This document shows, in pieces, positions 24,075-35,629 of a stretch of DNA of 64,000 bases. The DNA lies in the NCBI GenBank assembly GCA_030549335.1, contig CM060198.1:41394353-41458352 (forward strand), given 5' to 3'. Made by a program: the position numbers and the translations under genes. How positions within the stretch are numbered: position 1 is the first letter of the stretch; each line of letters opens with the position of its first letter. The notes under the pieces are model-generated. The model ran no database searches and was not told the origin of the DNA. It was given only the letters and a program-made list of their open reading frames with translations. This DNA comes from Pontederia crassipes. Its lineage: Eukaryota > Streptophyta > Magnoliopsida > Commelinales > Pontederiaceae.

Positions 24075-24224
24075 AAAAGGGGGAGAAATATGACCTGAAT
24101 ATATTGTATATGAAGAGTTAAGTGTTAAAGGGAGTAAAATTATTTTAACAAGATTTTACAACTTTTTCGTCAACTTATAACTTTTTCATATTTCTCAATT
24201 TGTCTTCATCAAAAAGGGGGAGAT
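24075..24224 (+). mobile_element. 3' internal tail of a copia A element, before LTR A1
   Basis: GGGGGAGAAATATGACCTGAA through AAAAAGGGGGAGAT is nearly the same as 27441-27590, the end of the internal region before LTR A2. Its presence upstream of LTR A1 means the A cluster is a tandem (internal-LTR-internal-LTR) and not a simple insertion. Confidence 0.85.
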
Positions 24225-24485
24225 TGTTGGGTCAAAGTTTTAATGACATATAAAATTATATTTTGATGAAACAAACCTCGAAAGATTAAAGTTGAAATGT
24301 TGAAAAAGTTTAAAGAAAAGTTGATAACTTTATGCACTACGCTTTGATTAAATAATTGTCATTGATCTCATTAGTTTTGAATGAATGTGGAATGTCAGAG
24401 TTGTAGAGAATTTTGTTAGCTTTCCATAGACTCTAAGATTATCTAATTTGGATAACCGCACAAAATGTTATGATCAAAAGAGTGC

Positions 24486-24724
24486 AGGCCGGTCAACCTG
24501 CCGATCGACGCAAAGAAGGCCGGTCGAGAAGATACTGGTCGACCGAATAGAAGTTGCCGGTCGATCGATAACTACTGAGCTTGCTCCGAACGACATCGAG
24601 CCGATACCGAATGATTTATCAGTCGACAGACCGGTCGACCGGTCAAGCGTAGAAATTGAAAAAAATGCGCAACGGTCACATAGACCGGTCGACCAGTCCA
24701 GAAGTGCGATCGACCGGCCTCCGA
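24486..24724. repeat. GGTCGACC palindrome array in LTR A1
   Basis: About ten units of the type CCGGTCGACCGG, including the perfect 16-base palindrome GACCGGTCGACCGGTC near 24645. The array ends 80 bases before the TATA box. Confidence 0.85.
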
Positions 24725-24803
24725 GTCAAATGAATAGTAACAGTCAAATTTGAAGGAAGAATTTGTGGAATAATTTTTGGATGAATTTTCTACACATTGA
24801 AGG

Positions 24804-24813
24804 CTATAAAAGG
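24804..24813 (+). promoter_or_regulatory. TATA box of LTR A1
   Basis: CTATAAAAGG followed by AGTGCCA, the same as in A0 and A2 (28169-28178). Confidence 0.7.
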
Positions 24814-25413
24814 AGTGCCAGAGCTAGAGGCAAAGGCACCCATTCACTCATTGAAAAAAAGCTTCAAGTTATCAAAGAGAGATCATTTTCTTGGAGTTTT
24901 CATTTTATAGCTTTCTCATTCTTTCTCTCTTCTCTTCTTGTGAGCATAGAATTGTAAAAGAGAGAAACACTTTTGTTCAAAAAAATTAGAGAGAGCTCCT
25001 GTGTAAAAGAGGTTCTAAATCTTACCTCTTGAGCGAGAGAAATAGATTAGCTTCCTAGAAGGAGAGGTTGCCTTGCCTCTCGAAGCGGAGAAAAAGTCGG
25101 TGGTGTAAAGGGCTTTCTTCCTTGCCACATTTGGAACAAAGGAAGTGCTAGTGGAATCTCTGACGGTCTCGAGGTCGAGAAGTCGGAGCGGGGACATACG
25201 CCAAGGTGTGGCCGAACCTCGTCAACAATCGCCGTGTTTTTGTGTTTGATTTTCTCTCTCTCTCTCCGTTCATATTGTGTTTATAATCTGAATTGCAAAG
25301 GTTTTAAGAATCAGTTTTGTGCTTCCGCGATGAATTTTTTGAAATCAATATTTTCGATTGAACACCAATTTACCCCCCCCCCCCCCTCTTGGTGCCCTTT
25401 GGGATCCTACAAT

Positions 25414-25425
25414 TGGTATCAGAGC
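25414..25425 (+). other. Primer binding site of element A
   Basis: TGGTATCAGAGC two bases after the LTR end: a perfect initiator-Met-tRNA complement. Confidence 0.9.
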
Positions 25426-25525
25426 GGGTTGCTCTTGTTTTGATCTTTTGAATCATCTCGATTTTTAGATCTAATAATTTTTAAGATTCAATCGTTTGTT
25501 TTAAGATTTAACAATCTTAAGAGCT

Positions 25526-26985
25526 ATGGCATCAAGCGCATATGTTTTTGCCGAAGGACAATCAATTAGTCGTCCTTCCCTTTTAAATGCATCAAATTTT
25601 CAATCTTGGAAGATTCGGATTCAAGCCTACATATGTTCTATTGATATAAACATTGTGGGATATTGTTGAAAAAGACTATTATTTACATGAAAAATTACCT
25701 TCCGAACATGACAAAAGACAAAAAAAAATTTCAAAATTGGATTGAAAAGCAAAGAATATTTTCTATTGTGCTTTGAATTCAATGGAGTTTAATTGGATTT
25801 CAAGTTGTGAAACTGCAACCGAGATTTGGGAAAAACTCATTACTACTTATGAAGGAACCGACAAAGTTAAGAAAATCTAGATTGAATATTTTAAACCATC
25901 AATATGATTCTTTCAAAATGCATGATAATGAATCCATAAATTATATGGTTACTCGGTTTAATGATATTTTGAATGGCTTAGCCTCCTTCGGTGAGCCAAG
26001 ATCTAAACCCCAAAAAGTGAAAAAGATTCTCAGGTCTCTCTCCTCCAAATAGCATACGAAGAGGACCGTAATCGAAGAAAAGGATTTGAACAAATTGGAT
26101 TTTGATGATCTTATTGGCTCACTTTTAACCTATGAGATCTCAATCCAAGAAGATCAAGAAGAAAAAGCCCCCAAGAAGAAAACATTGGCATTGAAGGCAA
26201 ATACAATAGAAGAAGATTCAAGTGATGAGGAAGTGGATGAAAAGAAACTCTCACTCTACTCAAGAAAATTAGATAAGTATCTCAAGTTGGTTAAAAAGAA
26301 AGACAAGAATGAGAAGCCAACAAGAAAATCATACAAACATCACAAAGAAGAAAAATCTCAGAAAGATACAAAGAAAAAATATGAAGAGTCTAGTGAAACA
26401 AATAGTTCATCAAGCTCTTCTAGTGATGAAGCATACATATGCTTGATGGCAGACGACGATGATGTAATCTCTAACCCCTCAAACTCAAATTATGACTCAT
26501 CAAACTCTTCCGAAGAAATTCTTTCTTTAGATGTGAACAAAGAACTCTCCTCTCTTATAAAAAGATATTTTTCAAGTAAAGAGGAAAATAAAACATTAAT
26601 ACATGAAATTGAAAAATTAAAAGAGGAAAATAATGCATATTTTTTGGAAAATGAAAAACTAAAAAGTGATATTGATACTTTGGAAATCACGCATGCATAT
26701 GAAGTTGTAAAACTAGCATGTTCTTTGGAAAAGGTAAAGAAAGAAAACGTCTCTTTGAAAGATATACAAAATAAAATTATTTCTTATGCAAAGAAAAATA
26801 AACTTAGGAATCATCCCTATGATAGAAAATCACATTTTAAATGCTTTACATGTGGATTTTATGGACATTATGCATATCAATGCAAAATGAGAAAATCAAC
26901 ACAACATGATATGATTTGGGTTCCAAAAGGAACATTGTCTAACAAATTAGGACCCAAAGAAATTTGGGTACCAAAGATTACATAA
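25526..26985 (+). pseudogene. gag of Ty1/copia element A, fossil
   Basis: Capsid/nucleocapsid gene of a plant copia element. The UBN2-type gag domain starts near 25600 (SWKIRIQAYICSIDI) and runs to about 26080 (RLNILNHQYDSFKMHDNESI). A lysine/glutamate-rich coiled-coil region with a serine tract (26400-26440) follows, then a CCHC zinc knuckle at 26842-26883 (CFTCGFYGHYAYQC), then the repeated WVPK words typical of the gag end in this group. The 26086-26985 part is open for 299 codons. After it come about 600 non-coding bases and a PPT; no protease, integrase, reverse transcriptase or RNase H is seen between the LTRs. The upstream part is broken a few times. The related element B has the same gag followed by pol parts. 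Confidence 0.88.
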
Positions 26986-27590
26986 TTACTTTTCAGGTGT
27001 GCCTCACATGCAAAGCAAAGGACAAGTGGTGAAGGCACAAAGGTTATGGTAAAAGTATCACTTACTTTTTTATTTCACCCAAAAATTTCAAAACTACTAT
27101 CTCTTTAAAAGAAAAGAAGAACACATAAAAGATTAGTCATGGTGATAGGGGGAGCATGATCAAACATTATTTCACATATCATAGATATCACATTGTTTTG
27201 TCAAAGTTTTATGCCATATTTTAATATATTTTGTTTTGGCTTTCATAAATTGGTTCTCATTATAAAATATCCATAAATTTAGGGGGAGTTATGTTTCAAA
27301 ACTTGCAATAATCTACGTATCTATTATATGACAAAAAAGGGGAAGAATATTTTTTTAAAAAATTTGATTAAGGGGGAGTTACATATTGTTTCTTATATAG
27401 TTCAATTACAAATGACTTCTTAATGAAACAAAAAGGGGAATAATATAGGAGAAATATGACCTGAATATATTGTATATGAAAAGTTAAGTGTTAGAGGGAG
27501 TAAAATTATTTTAACAAGATTTTACAACTTTTTAGTCAACTTATATCTTTTTCATATTTCTCGATTTGTCTTCATCAAAAAGGGGGAGAT
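26986..27590 (+). other. Non-coding 3' internal region and PPT of element A
   Basis: Contains several GGGGGAG words (27160, 27283, 27373, 27581); the last, AAAAAGGGGGAGA at 27577-27589, touches LTR A2 and is the polypurine tract. The same stretch is present in A3 at 58339-58790. Confidence 0.8.
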
Positions 27591-28763
27591 TGTTGGGTCA
27601 AAGTTTTAATGACATATAAAATTATATTTTGATGAAACAAACCTCGAAAGATTGAAGTTGAAATGTTGAAAAAGTTTAAAGAAAAATGGATAAATTTATG
27701 CACTATACTTTGATTAAATAATTGTCAATGATCTCATTAGTTTTGGATGAATGTGGAATATCAGACTTGTAGAAAATTCTGTTAGCTTTCCATAGACTCC
27801 AAGATCATCTAATTTGGATAACCATGCAGAAAGTTATGATCAAAAGAGTGCAGGTCGGTCAACTTGCTGGTCGACGCAAAGAAGGCCGGTCGAGAAGATA
27901 CCGGTCGACCGAATAGAAGTTGCCGGTCGACCGATAACTACTGTGCCTGCTCCGGACGATGTTGAGCCGATATCGATCGATGTATCGGTCGACAGACCGA
28001 TCGACTGATCAAGCGCAGAAATTGAAGAAAACACGCAATGGTCACATAGACCGGTCGACCGGTCCAGAAGTGCGGTCGACCAGCCTTCGAGTCAAATGAA
28101 CAGTAACGGTCAAATTTGAAGGAGGAATTTGTGGAACAATTTATGGACGAATTTTCCACACATTGAAGGCTATAAAAGGAGTGCCAAAGCCAGAGGCAAA
28201 GACACCCATTCAGTCATTGAAGAAAAGCTTCAAATTATCAAAGAGAGATCATTTTCTTGGAGTTTTCATTTTATAGCTTTCTCATTCTTTCTCTCTTCTC
28301 TTCTTGTGAGCATAGAATTGTAAAAGAGAGAAACACTTTTGTTCAGAAAAATTAGAGAGAGCTCCTGTGTAAAAGAGGTTATAAATCTTACCTCTTGAGT
28401 GAGAGAAATAGATTAGCTTTCTAGGAGGAGAGGTTGCCTTGCCTCTCGAAGCGGAGAAAAAGGCGGTGGTGTAAAGGGCTTTCTACCTTGCACCATTTGG
28501 AACAAAGGAAGTGCTATTGGAATCTCTGGCGGACTCAAGGTCGAGAAATCGGAGCGGAGACGTAGGCCAAGATGTGGCCGAACCTCGTCAACAACCCCGT
28601 GTCTTTGTGTTTAATTTTCTCTCTCTCTCCCCATTCATATTGTGTTTATAATCTGAATTGCAAAGGTTTTAAGAATCGGTTTTGTGCTTCCGCGACGAAT
28701 TTTGTGAAATCGATATTTTCGGTTAAACACTACCCCCCTCTTGGTGCCCTTTGGGATCCTACA
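27591..28763 (+). mobile_element. 3' LTR of copia element A (A2)
   Basis: TGTTGGGTCAAAG...GGGATCCTACA, 1173 bases, with the GGTCGACC array at 27852-28090 and the TATA box at 28169-28178. The 3' flank is CCCGT. No matching 5-base repeat borders the cluster, which agrees with rearrangement after insertion. Confidence 0.92.
27852..28090. repeat. GGTCGACC palindrome array in LTR A2
   Basis: Same arrangement as in A1, with GACCGGTCGACCGGTCC near 28050 and GGTCGACCG units at 27903 and 27925. Confidence 0.85.
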
Positions 28764-29371
28764 CCCGTAAGATATTTTTCTTCAAACTTCTTCAATTCGT
28801 AACGGACTATTATACAAATTCACGACCTATGATAACTTTTCCTTATCTGATCGCTAAAGGAGCAGTGAAACTACATGATCCGTGAAGACTAGTTGTATCA
28901 GCCATGAGAAATATGACCCGCAAGATTTCTCAATTGAAAAGTAGAGATTGCCTGGTCCATGAAATGGTGTAGATGGTGCATGAAACTTCGTAGTCACGGC
29001 CGTGACCCATATTTAATGGCCCATGAAATCAATTTTTTCGTGTGAAGTAGTTCTATGACAGCCACGAGTGTCAGGTTTTGGGGCATGAGACAACCCTTTC
29101 ACGGCCATGACAACAAAATAGCGACCCATGGAAAGTCAAGTTTTAATCTTTGAAAGCTGATTTGACTCTATGTCACATGATTCTTCTTTCATTCCCTTCC
29201 TTTGCTGATTTTCATTGATAATTCTTGCAAAATACACCAACTAGAGGTAGATTGCTACTTCAAAGAATTTAAAGAAATAAATAGAAAAACTAGATACATG
29301 CTATGATCAAATTACACAAAATAAGCCTAAATGTCAGCCTAATTATATGTTGTAAAATGCATGCATCAGAC
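28764..29371 (-). mobile_element. Fragment of a Tat-like LTR (minus orientation)
   Basis: Its right end (ATCAAATTACACAAAATAAG... TGTTGTAAAATGCATGCATCA at 29371) matches, diverged, the outer ends of the Tat-like LTRs at 36347 and 44475. The middle has many CATGA/GTGAC words (GTCACGGCCGTGACCC at 28992 is a 16-base near-palindrome). No coding sequence. Confidence 0.5.
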
Positions 29372-29422
29372 CTAAGGAATCCACCCTACCACTCCCCAAA
29401 GAAGGTGGAACAATCCAAGGGT

Positions 29423-31330
29423 CAATGCCATCATTGTGGAAAGTATCATCCTGGCAAATGCCGTCTCAAGGTTGGGACTTGTTTGCAATGTGACAAAGCT
29501 AGAGATTACATAAGAGCCTGAAAAGCATGGACATTACCATGACAAAAGGAAAGGAAAGCAAATTGCAATCCCACCAAGAGCCCCGACAAGGGTGTTTGCT
29601 ATGCATGTTGATAAAGCTCTCCAATCACATGATGTGATCCAAGGTAATATCCTCATCACTGGACATCATGCAAATGTTCTTTTTTTACACGGATGCAATG
29701 CATTCTTTCATCTCACATGCTTTTATTGGAATGTTCAAAGTTAGACCTCAAGTCACAAATTGTCAACTAACGGTAGTGACTCCAACAGAATGGTAGCCAC
29801 AAGAAGAGCCACTAGAAGGTATATTCCTAATGTACTTATAAAGTAGATGAGCAAGATTTTCCTATTGATCTTATTTCATTTCCCATGGTAGATGTAATGA
29901 TAGGAAATAGATTGGCTATCATATAATGATGCTCGTAAGTGTATTGTAAAGAAAAGAATTTTTTTCTAGGTGATCATCATGGAGCACCCAGGGTGATTCA
30001 AGGAATTTCTTCTAAGCAAGCCAAAGTGTTAATCTCAATGACAAAGGCAAGCACGATGATCAAGGAAGGAGCTAGAGGATTCTTCATGAATGTCCTCAAG
30101 ATGGATTCACAACCCAAGGCAATTGAGTCCTTGGATGTGGTAAAAGAATATCCTGATGTCTTTCGGTAGACTTGAGGGATTGCCAGCAAGGCAGGAGATT
30201 GAGTTTAATATTGAACTAGCACTAGACAACACACCAATTTCAAAATCTCATCAAATGACCCCGACTGAAATGCATGAATTAAATACCCAATTGCAAGAGC
30301 TATTGGACAAGGATTTCATTAGGCCGTGTTTCACCTTGAGGCACACCGGTGCATTTTGTCAAAAAGAAACATGACTCCTTAAGGTTGTGTATCGACTACT
30401 GGATACCTGGATTAGTAATCTTTTTTATACATTGTCCTCTACGTTAGTTTTCTCAAAAATTGACCTAAGGAGTAGCTACCATCAATTGAAAATAGCGGAG
30501 CAAGACATTTCAAAGATGGCATTTTGATCAAGGTATGGTGTCTATAATTTTTTTATTATGCCTTTTGGACTAACGAATGTGCCCATTGCATTCATAGATT
30601 TCATGAAGAGGATCTTTCGGCCATACTTGGATAAATTTGTTATCGTCTGTGTAGATGGCATTCTCATTTAGCATCAAGAATATCTTCATACTGTATTGGA
30701 GACAGTAAGTAGAAACGAGCTTTATGCCAAATTTTTTAAGTGTGAATTTTGGCTTGAAGAAGTGATGTTCCTTGGACATATTGTGTGAAAGCATGTTGTA
30801 TCTGTGGATCCGACAAAGGTAGAAGTGGTGACAATTTGGTGTAGGTCAAAGATTGTGACCAAAATTAGAAGTTTCTTGGGACTAGCTGAATATTATAGAA
30901 GATTTATTTAAGATTTCTTAAAGATAGCCACACACAAAGTGGACATGAAAAGGCGAGAAGCTCATATGGTCACAAGAATGTGGAGCAAGTTTTCAAGAGA
31001 TCAAGAGCAGACTCACACAACACCGATCTTAGTCATTCCTTCAGGAAGTGGAGGCTATGCCATTTATAGGGATGCTTGTGGCACGGGCTTAGGTTCTACT
31101 TATGCAACATGGCAAAGTGGTAGTATATGCTTTTCAGCAATTGAAGATGCATGAAGTCAACTACCCAACTTAAGAGTATACAAATCTTAAAAATATTCTC
31201 ATTAAAAATATGGCGTCATTACTTGTATGATGAAGACTTTGAAGTGTATACAAATCTTAAGAGTTTCAAGTATGTATTCTCACTTCTCGCAAGAAGAGTT
31301 GAACATGCGACAAAAAAGATGGCTTGAGTT
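29423..31330 (+). pseudogene. Element C gag end, protease and reverse transcriptase/RNase H part, fossil
   Basis: The zinc knuckle CHHCGKYHPGKC at 29436 is followed by a second cysteine pair. The protease-to-RT spacer (29940-30170) carries the typical VVKEYPDVF-like words (KEYPDVFR, 30146), and RT begins with EMHELNTQLQELLDKDFIRP (30270). The palm follows around 30540-30680 and the FLGHIV and RSFLGLAEYYRRFI words of the thumb near 30770 and 30870. RNase H starts at GGYAIYRDACGTGLGS (31051). The coding frame is broken in many places. The sequence continues at 38955 on the far side of the copia B insertion. Confidence 0.8.
31326..31330. repeat. Target-site duplication of copia B (left)
   Basis: GAGTT, identical to 38955-38959. 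It lies inside the WLEF words of element C's RNase H region, and the same coding words resume after 38955. Confidence 0.85.
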
Positions 31331-31473
31331 TGTCGAGTCCCATGTTTTGACAAAAACAAATTAAATGGGACATAAAAGTTACTAATCTATGCTCAAGTGA
31401 TGATAATGCAAGTGTTATCAATCACATAAGAAATCATCAAATTAAACATTTAAAAATCAAGATTCAGCATACG

Positions 31474-31812
31474 ACCGATCGGCCCATCGGTCGACCAGCC
31501 ATGAAGACCGATCGATTAATATCAAGTGGAAAAAATGTCGAGACTATACCGGTCGACGGTCCGGTCGTTGCACCAGTCGACCGGTCAGTGCAGCAGCATT
31601 CACAAATGACGAGACTATACCGGTCGACGTCGAGACTATACCGGCTGATGTACCGGTCGACTCAAGATGTACTGATCGACATCGAGACGTTACTGGTTGA
31701 TGTATCGATCGAAGGAATGGTCGATCGGATAATGGATAAAATCGCAAATATGCCACAACGATCATATTGACCGATCGACCGGCCCATTAATGCGGTCGAC
31801 CGGTCATAGTGC
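31474..31812. repeat. GGTCGACC palindrome array in LTR B1
   Basis: About a dozen CCGGTCGAC/GTCGACCGG-type units, ending about 80 bases before the TATA box as in family A. It also holds a direct repeat of GAGACTATACCGGTCGACG (31540, 31612). Confidence 0.8.
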
Positions 31813-31889
31813 TAAATGAACAGTAACGACTATTTTTCAAGGAGAAAATTGTGGAATAATTTTTGGACGAGATTCTCACTTGCAGAAGC

Positions 31890-31899
31890 CTATAAAAGG
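31890..31899 (+). promoter_or_regulatory. TATA box of LTR B1
   Basis: CTATAAAAGG then AGTGCCAAAGC, shared with family A LTRs. Confidence 0.65.
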
Positions 31900-32407
31900 A
31901 GTGCCAAAGCATGAAGAAAACTCATCCAAGCAAGCAAGTTCATTTAAAAGTTCCTTTCAAGTTCTTGAGCCCAAATTTGCAAATTCTTCCCTTTTCTCTT
32001 CTAAGCTTTGAGTGTGAGAAGATTTTGTAAAAGAAGAGAGTTAGAGGAAATCTTTATTCTCTGATCTAGTGAGATTGAAAGCTCATTGTAAAAGAAGAGT
32101 GCCTTGACTCTTGAGAGGAGAAAAATGTGTGTGATGTAAAGAGGGTTGTTCTCTCCCTACAAGAAAATAGAAAAATAGTGGATCTCTAGCGATCTCGAGG
32201 TCGAGAAGTTGGAGTGGGGACATAGGTCAAAGAGTTGACGCCAAACCTCGTCAACATATCGTGTCTCTCTATGTTTTCAATCTTACTCACTTTTTATTGT
32301 TATTTGCTTGTGATCGTTTTTATTGATTTTCCGAAAGTAATTTTACGAAAAGATTTTTATATATCAATTCACCCCCCACCCCCTCTTGGTGCTTTCGATC
32401 TTACAAT

Positions 32408-32419
32408 TGGTATCAAAGC
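32408..32419 (+). other. Primer binding site of copia B
   Basis: TGGTATCAAAGC after LTR B1; TGGTATCAGAGC follows LTR B2 at 38664-38675. Initiator-Met type. Confidence 0.85.
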
Positions 32420-32474
32420 AAGGTTGCTCTAGTTTATAAGATTTAAACATCTTTAGAGCTATAGCATCAAGTGG

Positions 32475-34230
32475 ATTCAATTTTTCCGAATGTCAATTGA
32501 TTAATCGTCCTCCGCTTTTTAATGCATCACACTTTGCATATTGGAAAATTAGAATGCAAGCCTATGTTTGTTCTATTGATATTGATATGTGGGACATTGT
32601 TCAAAAAGGTTTTGATTTACGTGGAAAATCTCCTTTGGAATATACCGAAGGAGAAAGGCTTTTGGTAAAACTTGATTGGAAAGCAAAAAATATCTTTTAT
32701 TGTGCTTTGGATCCTATTGAGTTCAATCGGATTTCTAGTTGTCAAAGTGCCAATGAGATTTGGAAGAAACTCATTATTACTCATGAAGGAACATATAAAG
32801 TTAGGGAATCTAGATTGAATATTCTAAATCACCAATACAGTTCTTTCAAGATGCATGAAAATGAATTTATAAATGAGATGGTTGTTCACTTGAATGATGT
32901 TGTGAATGGCTTAGCCTCTTTGGGTGAGCCAAGGGATAATCCTCAAAAGGTAAAAAAGTTTCTCATGTCCATCTCTTTCAAATGGCATACAAAAAGGAAA
33001 GTGATTGAAGAAAAGGATTTGAACAAGTAAGACTTTGATGATCTTATAGGTTCACTCTTAACCTATGAGATCGGGATTAAGGAAGATGAAGAAACAAATG
33101 CTCCAAAAAGAAAAACCTAGCAAATAAAGACGAGGAAGACTCAAGTGAAGAAGATAAGAATCTTGATTAAAAGAAGCTTGTTTTATATGCAAAAAAGCTT
33201 GACAAATATCTCAAGTTTGCCAAGCAAAAGAAGAAAAATGGCTTTACCAAGAAAAGATCTTCATCAAACAAGAATCAAATAACTTGTTTTGAATGTAAAA
33301 AGGTTGGACATTATAAAAATGAGTGTCCAAATTTGGTCAAAAAGGATAAAACTCAAGAAGAAAGAAAAAGGCTCTTCAAGCCACTTGGGATGAAAGTGAA
33401 GATGAAGAAAATGACTCCAACACCTCCTCAAGAGATGATGAAGAAACCTATATATGTTTAATGGCTAATAGCCACGAGGTAAAATCTAACTCATCAGATT
33501 CTAATGATAGTGAATCATTTAATTTGCATAATGAGTTTAGAATTCTTATTAATAAATATGGATGCCTAAAAAAGAAATATGATAATCTAAAAATAGAGGT
33601 TGAAAGCACGCAAAAGAAAATAAGTATGTTAAAGCATGTGAAAAATATGATATATTGAATGAAGAAAACTATAGCTTAGAATTCTTAATTGAAGAATCGA
33701 AAATGGAAAATAGTACACTAAGATCATCATGCGAAAAATAAAATGTAGAATATGCATGCTTGAACAAAGAAATCAAGAATTTAAAAGATGAACATGAAAA
33801 GTTTTCTAATGGAAGTAAAATATTAGATGTCATGACTAGTGGATCTAGAATCTCTTCAAATAAAAAAGGATTTGGTTTTAACTCTTTTGAAAAGAAAAAT
33901 GACAAAAGAATTTTATTTGTTAAAGTATCACGTAGTTACACAAGATCACATATTACCTGTTTTCATTGTGTATATGAAGGGCATTATTCTTACGATTGCA
34001 AAATTAGAAAATAAGTAAATAAAGGGATGAAGGAAATTTGGGTCCCAAAAAGGACCATTTCTAACCAAGATGGACCTAAGCAAGGTTGGGTAGAAAAAAG
34101 ATGAGATTCTCAATTTCTTTCTTGTAAGGAACCCCAAAGCATAATGATGGTAAATGGTATTTGGATAGTGGATGCTCAAGACACATGATCGGCGATGCAT
34201 CAAACTTCATCACCTTGGAAAAGAAAAATG
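32475..34230 (+). pseudogene. Copia B gag and protease start, fossil
   Basis: The UBN2 gag domain is open at 32497-33030 (AYWKIRMQAYVCSIDIDMWD; ANEIWKKLIITHEGT; LNILNHQYSSFKMHENEF). Two CCHC knuckles follow, CFECKKVGHYKNEC near 33292 and CFHCVYEGHYSYDC near 33958, separated by a lysine-rich coiled-coil region. WVPK words near 34045 precede the aspartic protease start YLDSGCSRHMIGD at 34160, whose DSG is the catalytic triad of copia proteases. The coding frame is broken in several places between these blocks. It is a close relative of the family A gag. Confidence 0.82.
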
Positions 34231-34473
34231 GAGGAAAAATCACTTTTGGAGACAATAGCAAAGGAAGAGTAATAGCAAGCACATGATGATGAGGAAGAAA
34301 TAGTTGAAGTGCAAAGACAACTTGATGATGTGCAAAATGAGGACTTAGAAGGAGATAAAGTTGACAATCCAAATGTGGAAGAAATGGAAGAACCTCGAAT
34401 TGAGGAGAACCAAATCATTCCAAGAAACTGAAGACATGCCTCATCACATCCACTCGAATAAGTTATAGGTAAT

Positions 34474-34478
34474 ATAAA
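34474..34478. repeat. Target-site duplication of the Tat-like solo LTR (left)
   Basis: ATAAA, matching 36348-36352. Confidence 0.7.
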
Positions 34479-35504
34479 TGATGCGTGAAATGGTGTAGTA
34501 AAATAAAATCTCTAACAAGTGCACTAGTCGCTCAAATAATATAGAGAATAGGAGTAAGAGTGTCGAACCCACGAGGAATATTATTAATAAAATATCTGAA
34601 TTTATAAATTAATAAGAGAGAAGAAAAATATGGATTTTGGAAATAGGTTTTATAAAATAAAATAAAGAAAATAAGATAAAGATAAGATAGTGGTGTTGAA
34701 GTTAGGCCTTAGGATGAAAATATATCAGGATAAATATTTGAACCATAAAAGATAAATTTAATCTTTAATGATGGATAAGAGTCCCCCTAAATTATTAACT
34801 TGACATGATTAAATTGCGGTCTCCACAAACTGGCATCCCCTCAATCTAAGTATACAAATTAAACTATCTTAATTTAATAAGAATTGAAGTCTCCACAAAC
34901 TGGCATCCATCAAATCATATTAAACTTAAGACGCATTAAATTGGATTCGCTAGATTATTAATCAATCCACAAACTGGTATAGATTAACAGACCACACAAA
35001 TTTGATTCTTCACACACTAGTTATCAAATTTATGTCAATTATTAATTTCAAATAAAATCAATTAAAATTAGTATAATAAATTATGAAATTAAACACTCAC
35101 CAAACTGGCATAGCCTAATTCAAAAATTCAATTAACTGACATAAAAGCGTTAAGCACAATTAATAATTGATAAAAAAAGATTAAAACAAATAAAATAGGG
35201 TCCAAACATTTCCCTTCAATTAATAATCTCCTAAAATCAAAGATATAAAAACATTGAGTTCATCCTAGAAATTTTAGAGAGATAATAAAATACAAATTAG
35301 AAAAATCAAAAGAATTACACCCAAAACAAAAGTAGAGATATCGAATTGGGCAGACAGTCGGGCAACCTTTCGGACTTGATCAGAGTCGCAATCAACCTCC
35401 AGCCATCGCACCTCTCTCCTTTGGTCGAAGACCGCGAAGCTCACGACTTGCTGTGTACGAAAACCAAACTTCAAGGCACCAATTGGGACGACGACTTCTT
35501 CACG

Positions 35505-35514
35505 TATTTATAGG
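35505..35514 (-). promoter_or_regulatory. TATA box of Tat-like solo LTR copy 1
   Basis: Minus strand CCTATAAATA, identical to the box of copy 3 at 55072-55081. Confidence 0.6.
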
Positions 35515-35629
35515 TGCGGACAGACTTCAAGTTGATCCCGACCGTAACATCGTAGGGCCAACTTTAAATTCATGAGATAAATCTTACGGTGTCGATAAGT
35601 TAATGACAAAAAGGTTATCCGTTTTGCAC

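Larger units (their letters stand above)
24225..25411 (+). mobile_element. 5' LTR of copia element A (A1)
   Basis: TGTTGGGTCAAAG...GGGATCCTACA, 1187 bases. It holds the GGTCGACC array (24486-24724), the TATA box at 24804-24813, a leader rich in CTCTTC, and a 14-base C tract before the end. About 6 percent different from A2 over the first 235 bases by hand count. Confidence 0.92.
31331..32405 (+). mobile_element. 5' LTR of copia B (B1)
   Basis: TGTCGAGTCCCATGTTTTGA...GCTTTCGATCTTACA. It contains a GGTCGACC array (31474-31812), the TATA box at 31890-31899 and a C-rich tract before the end. The ends and layout resemble family A, but most of the sequence differs, so A and B are sister families. 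Confidence 0.88.

Noticed and set aside
24448-24753. Open frame of 101 codons with repeated VDRPVDRS-type residues (also 27814-28008, 31501-31770, 37626-37862, 59013-59399).
   Set aside because: The repeats come from the GGTCGACC palindrome array in copia LTRs, and similar frames open on both strands. No start context or conservation as protein.
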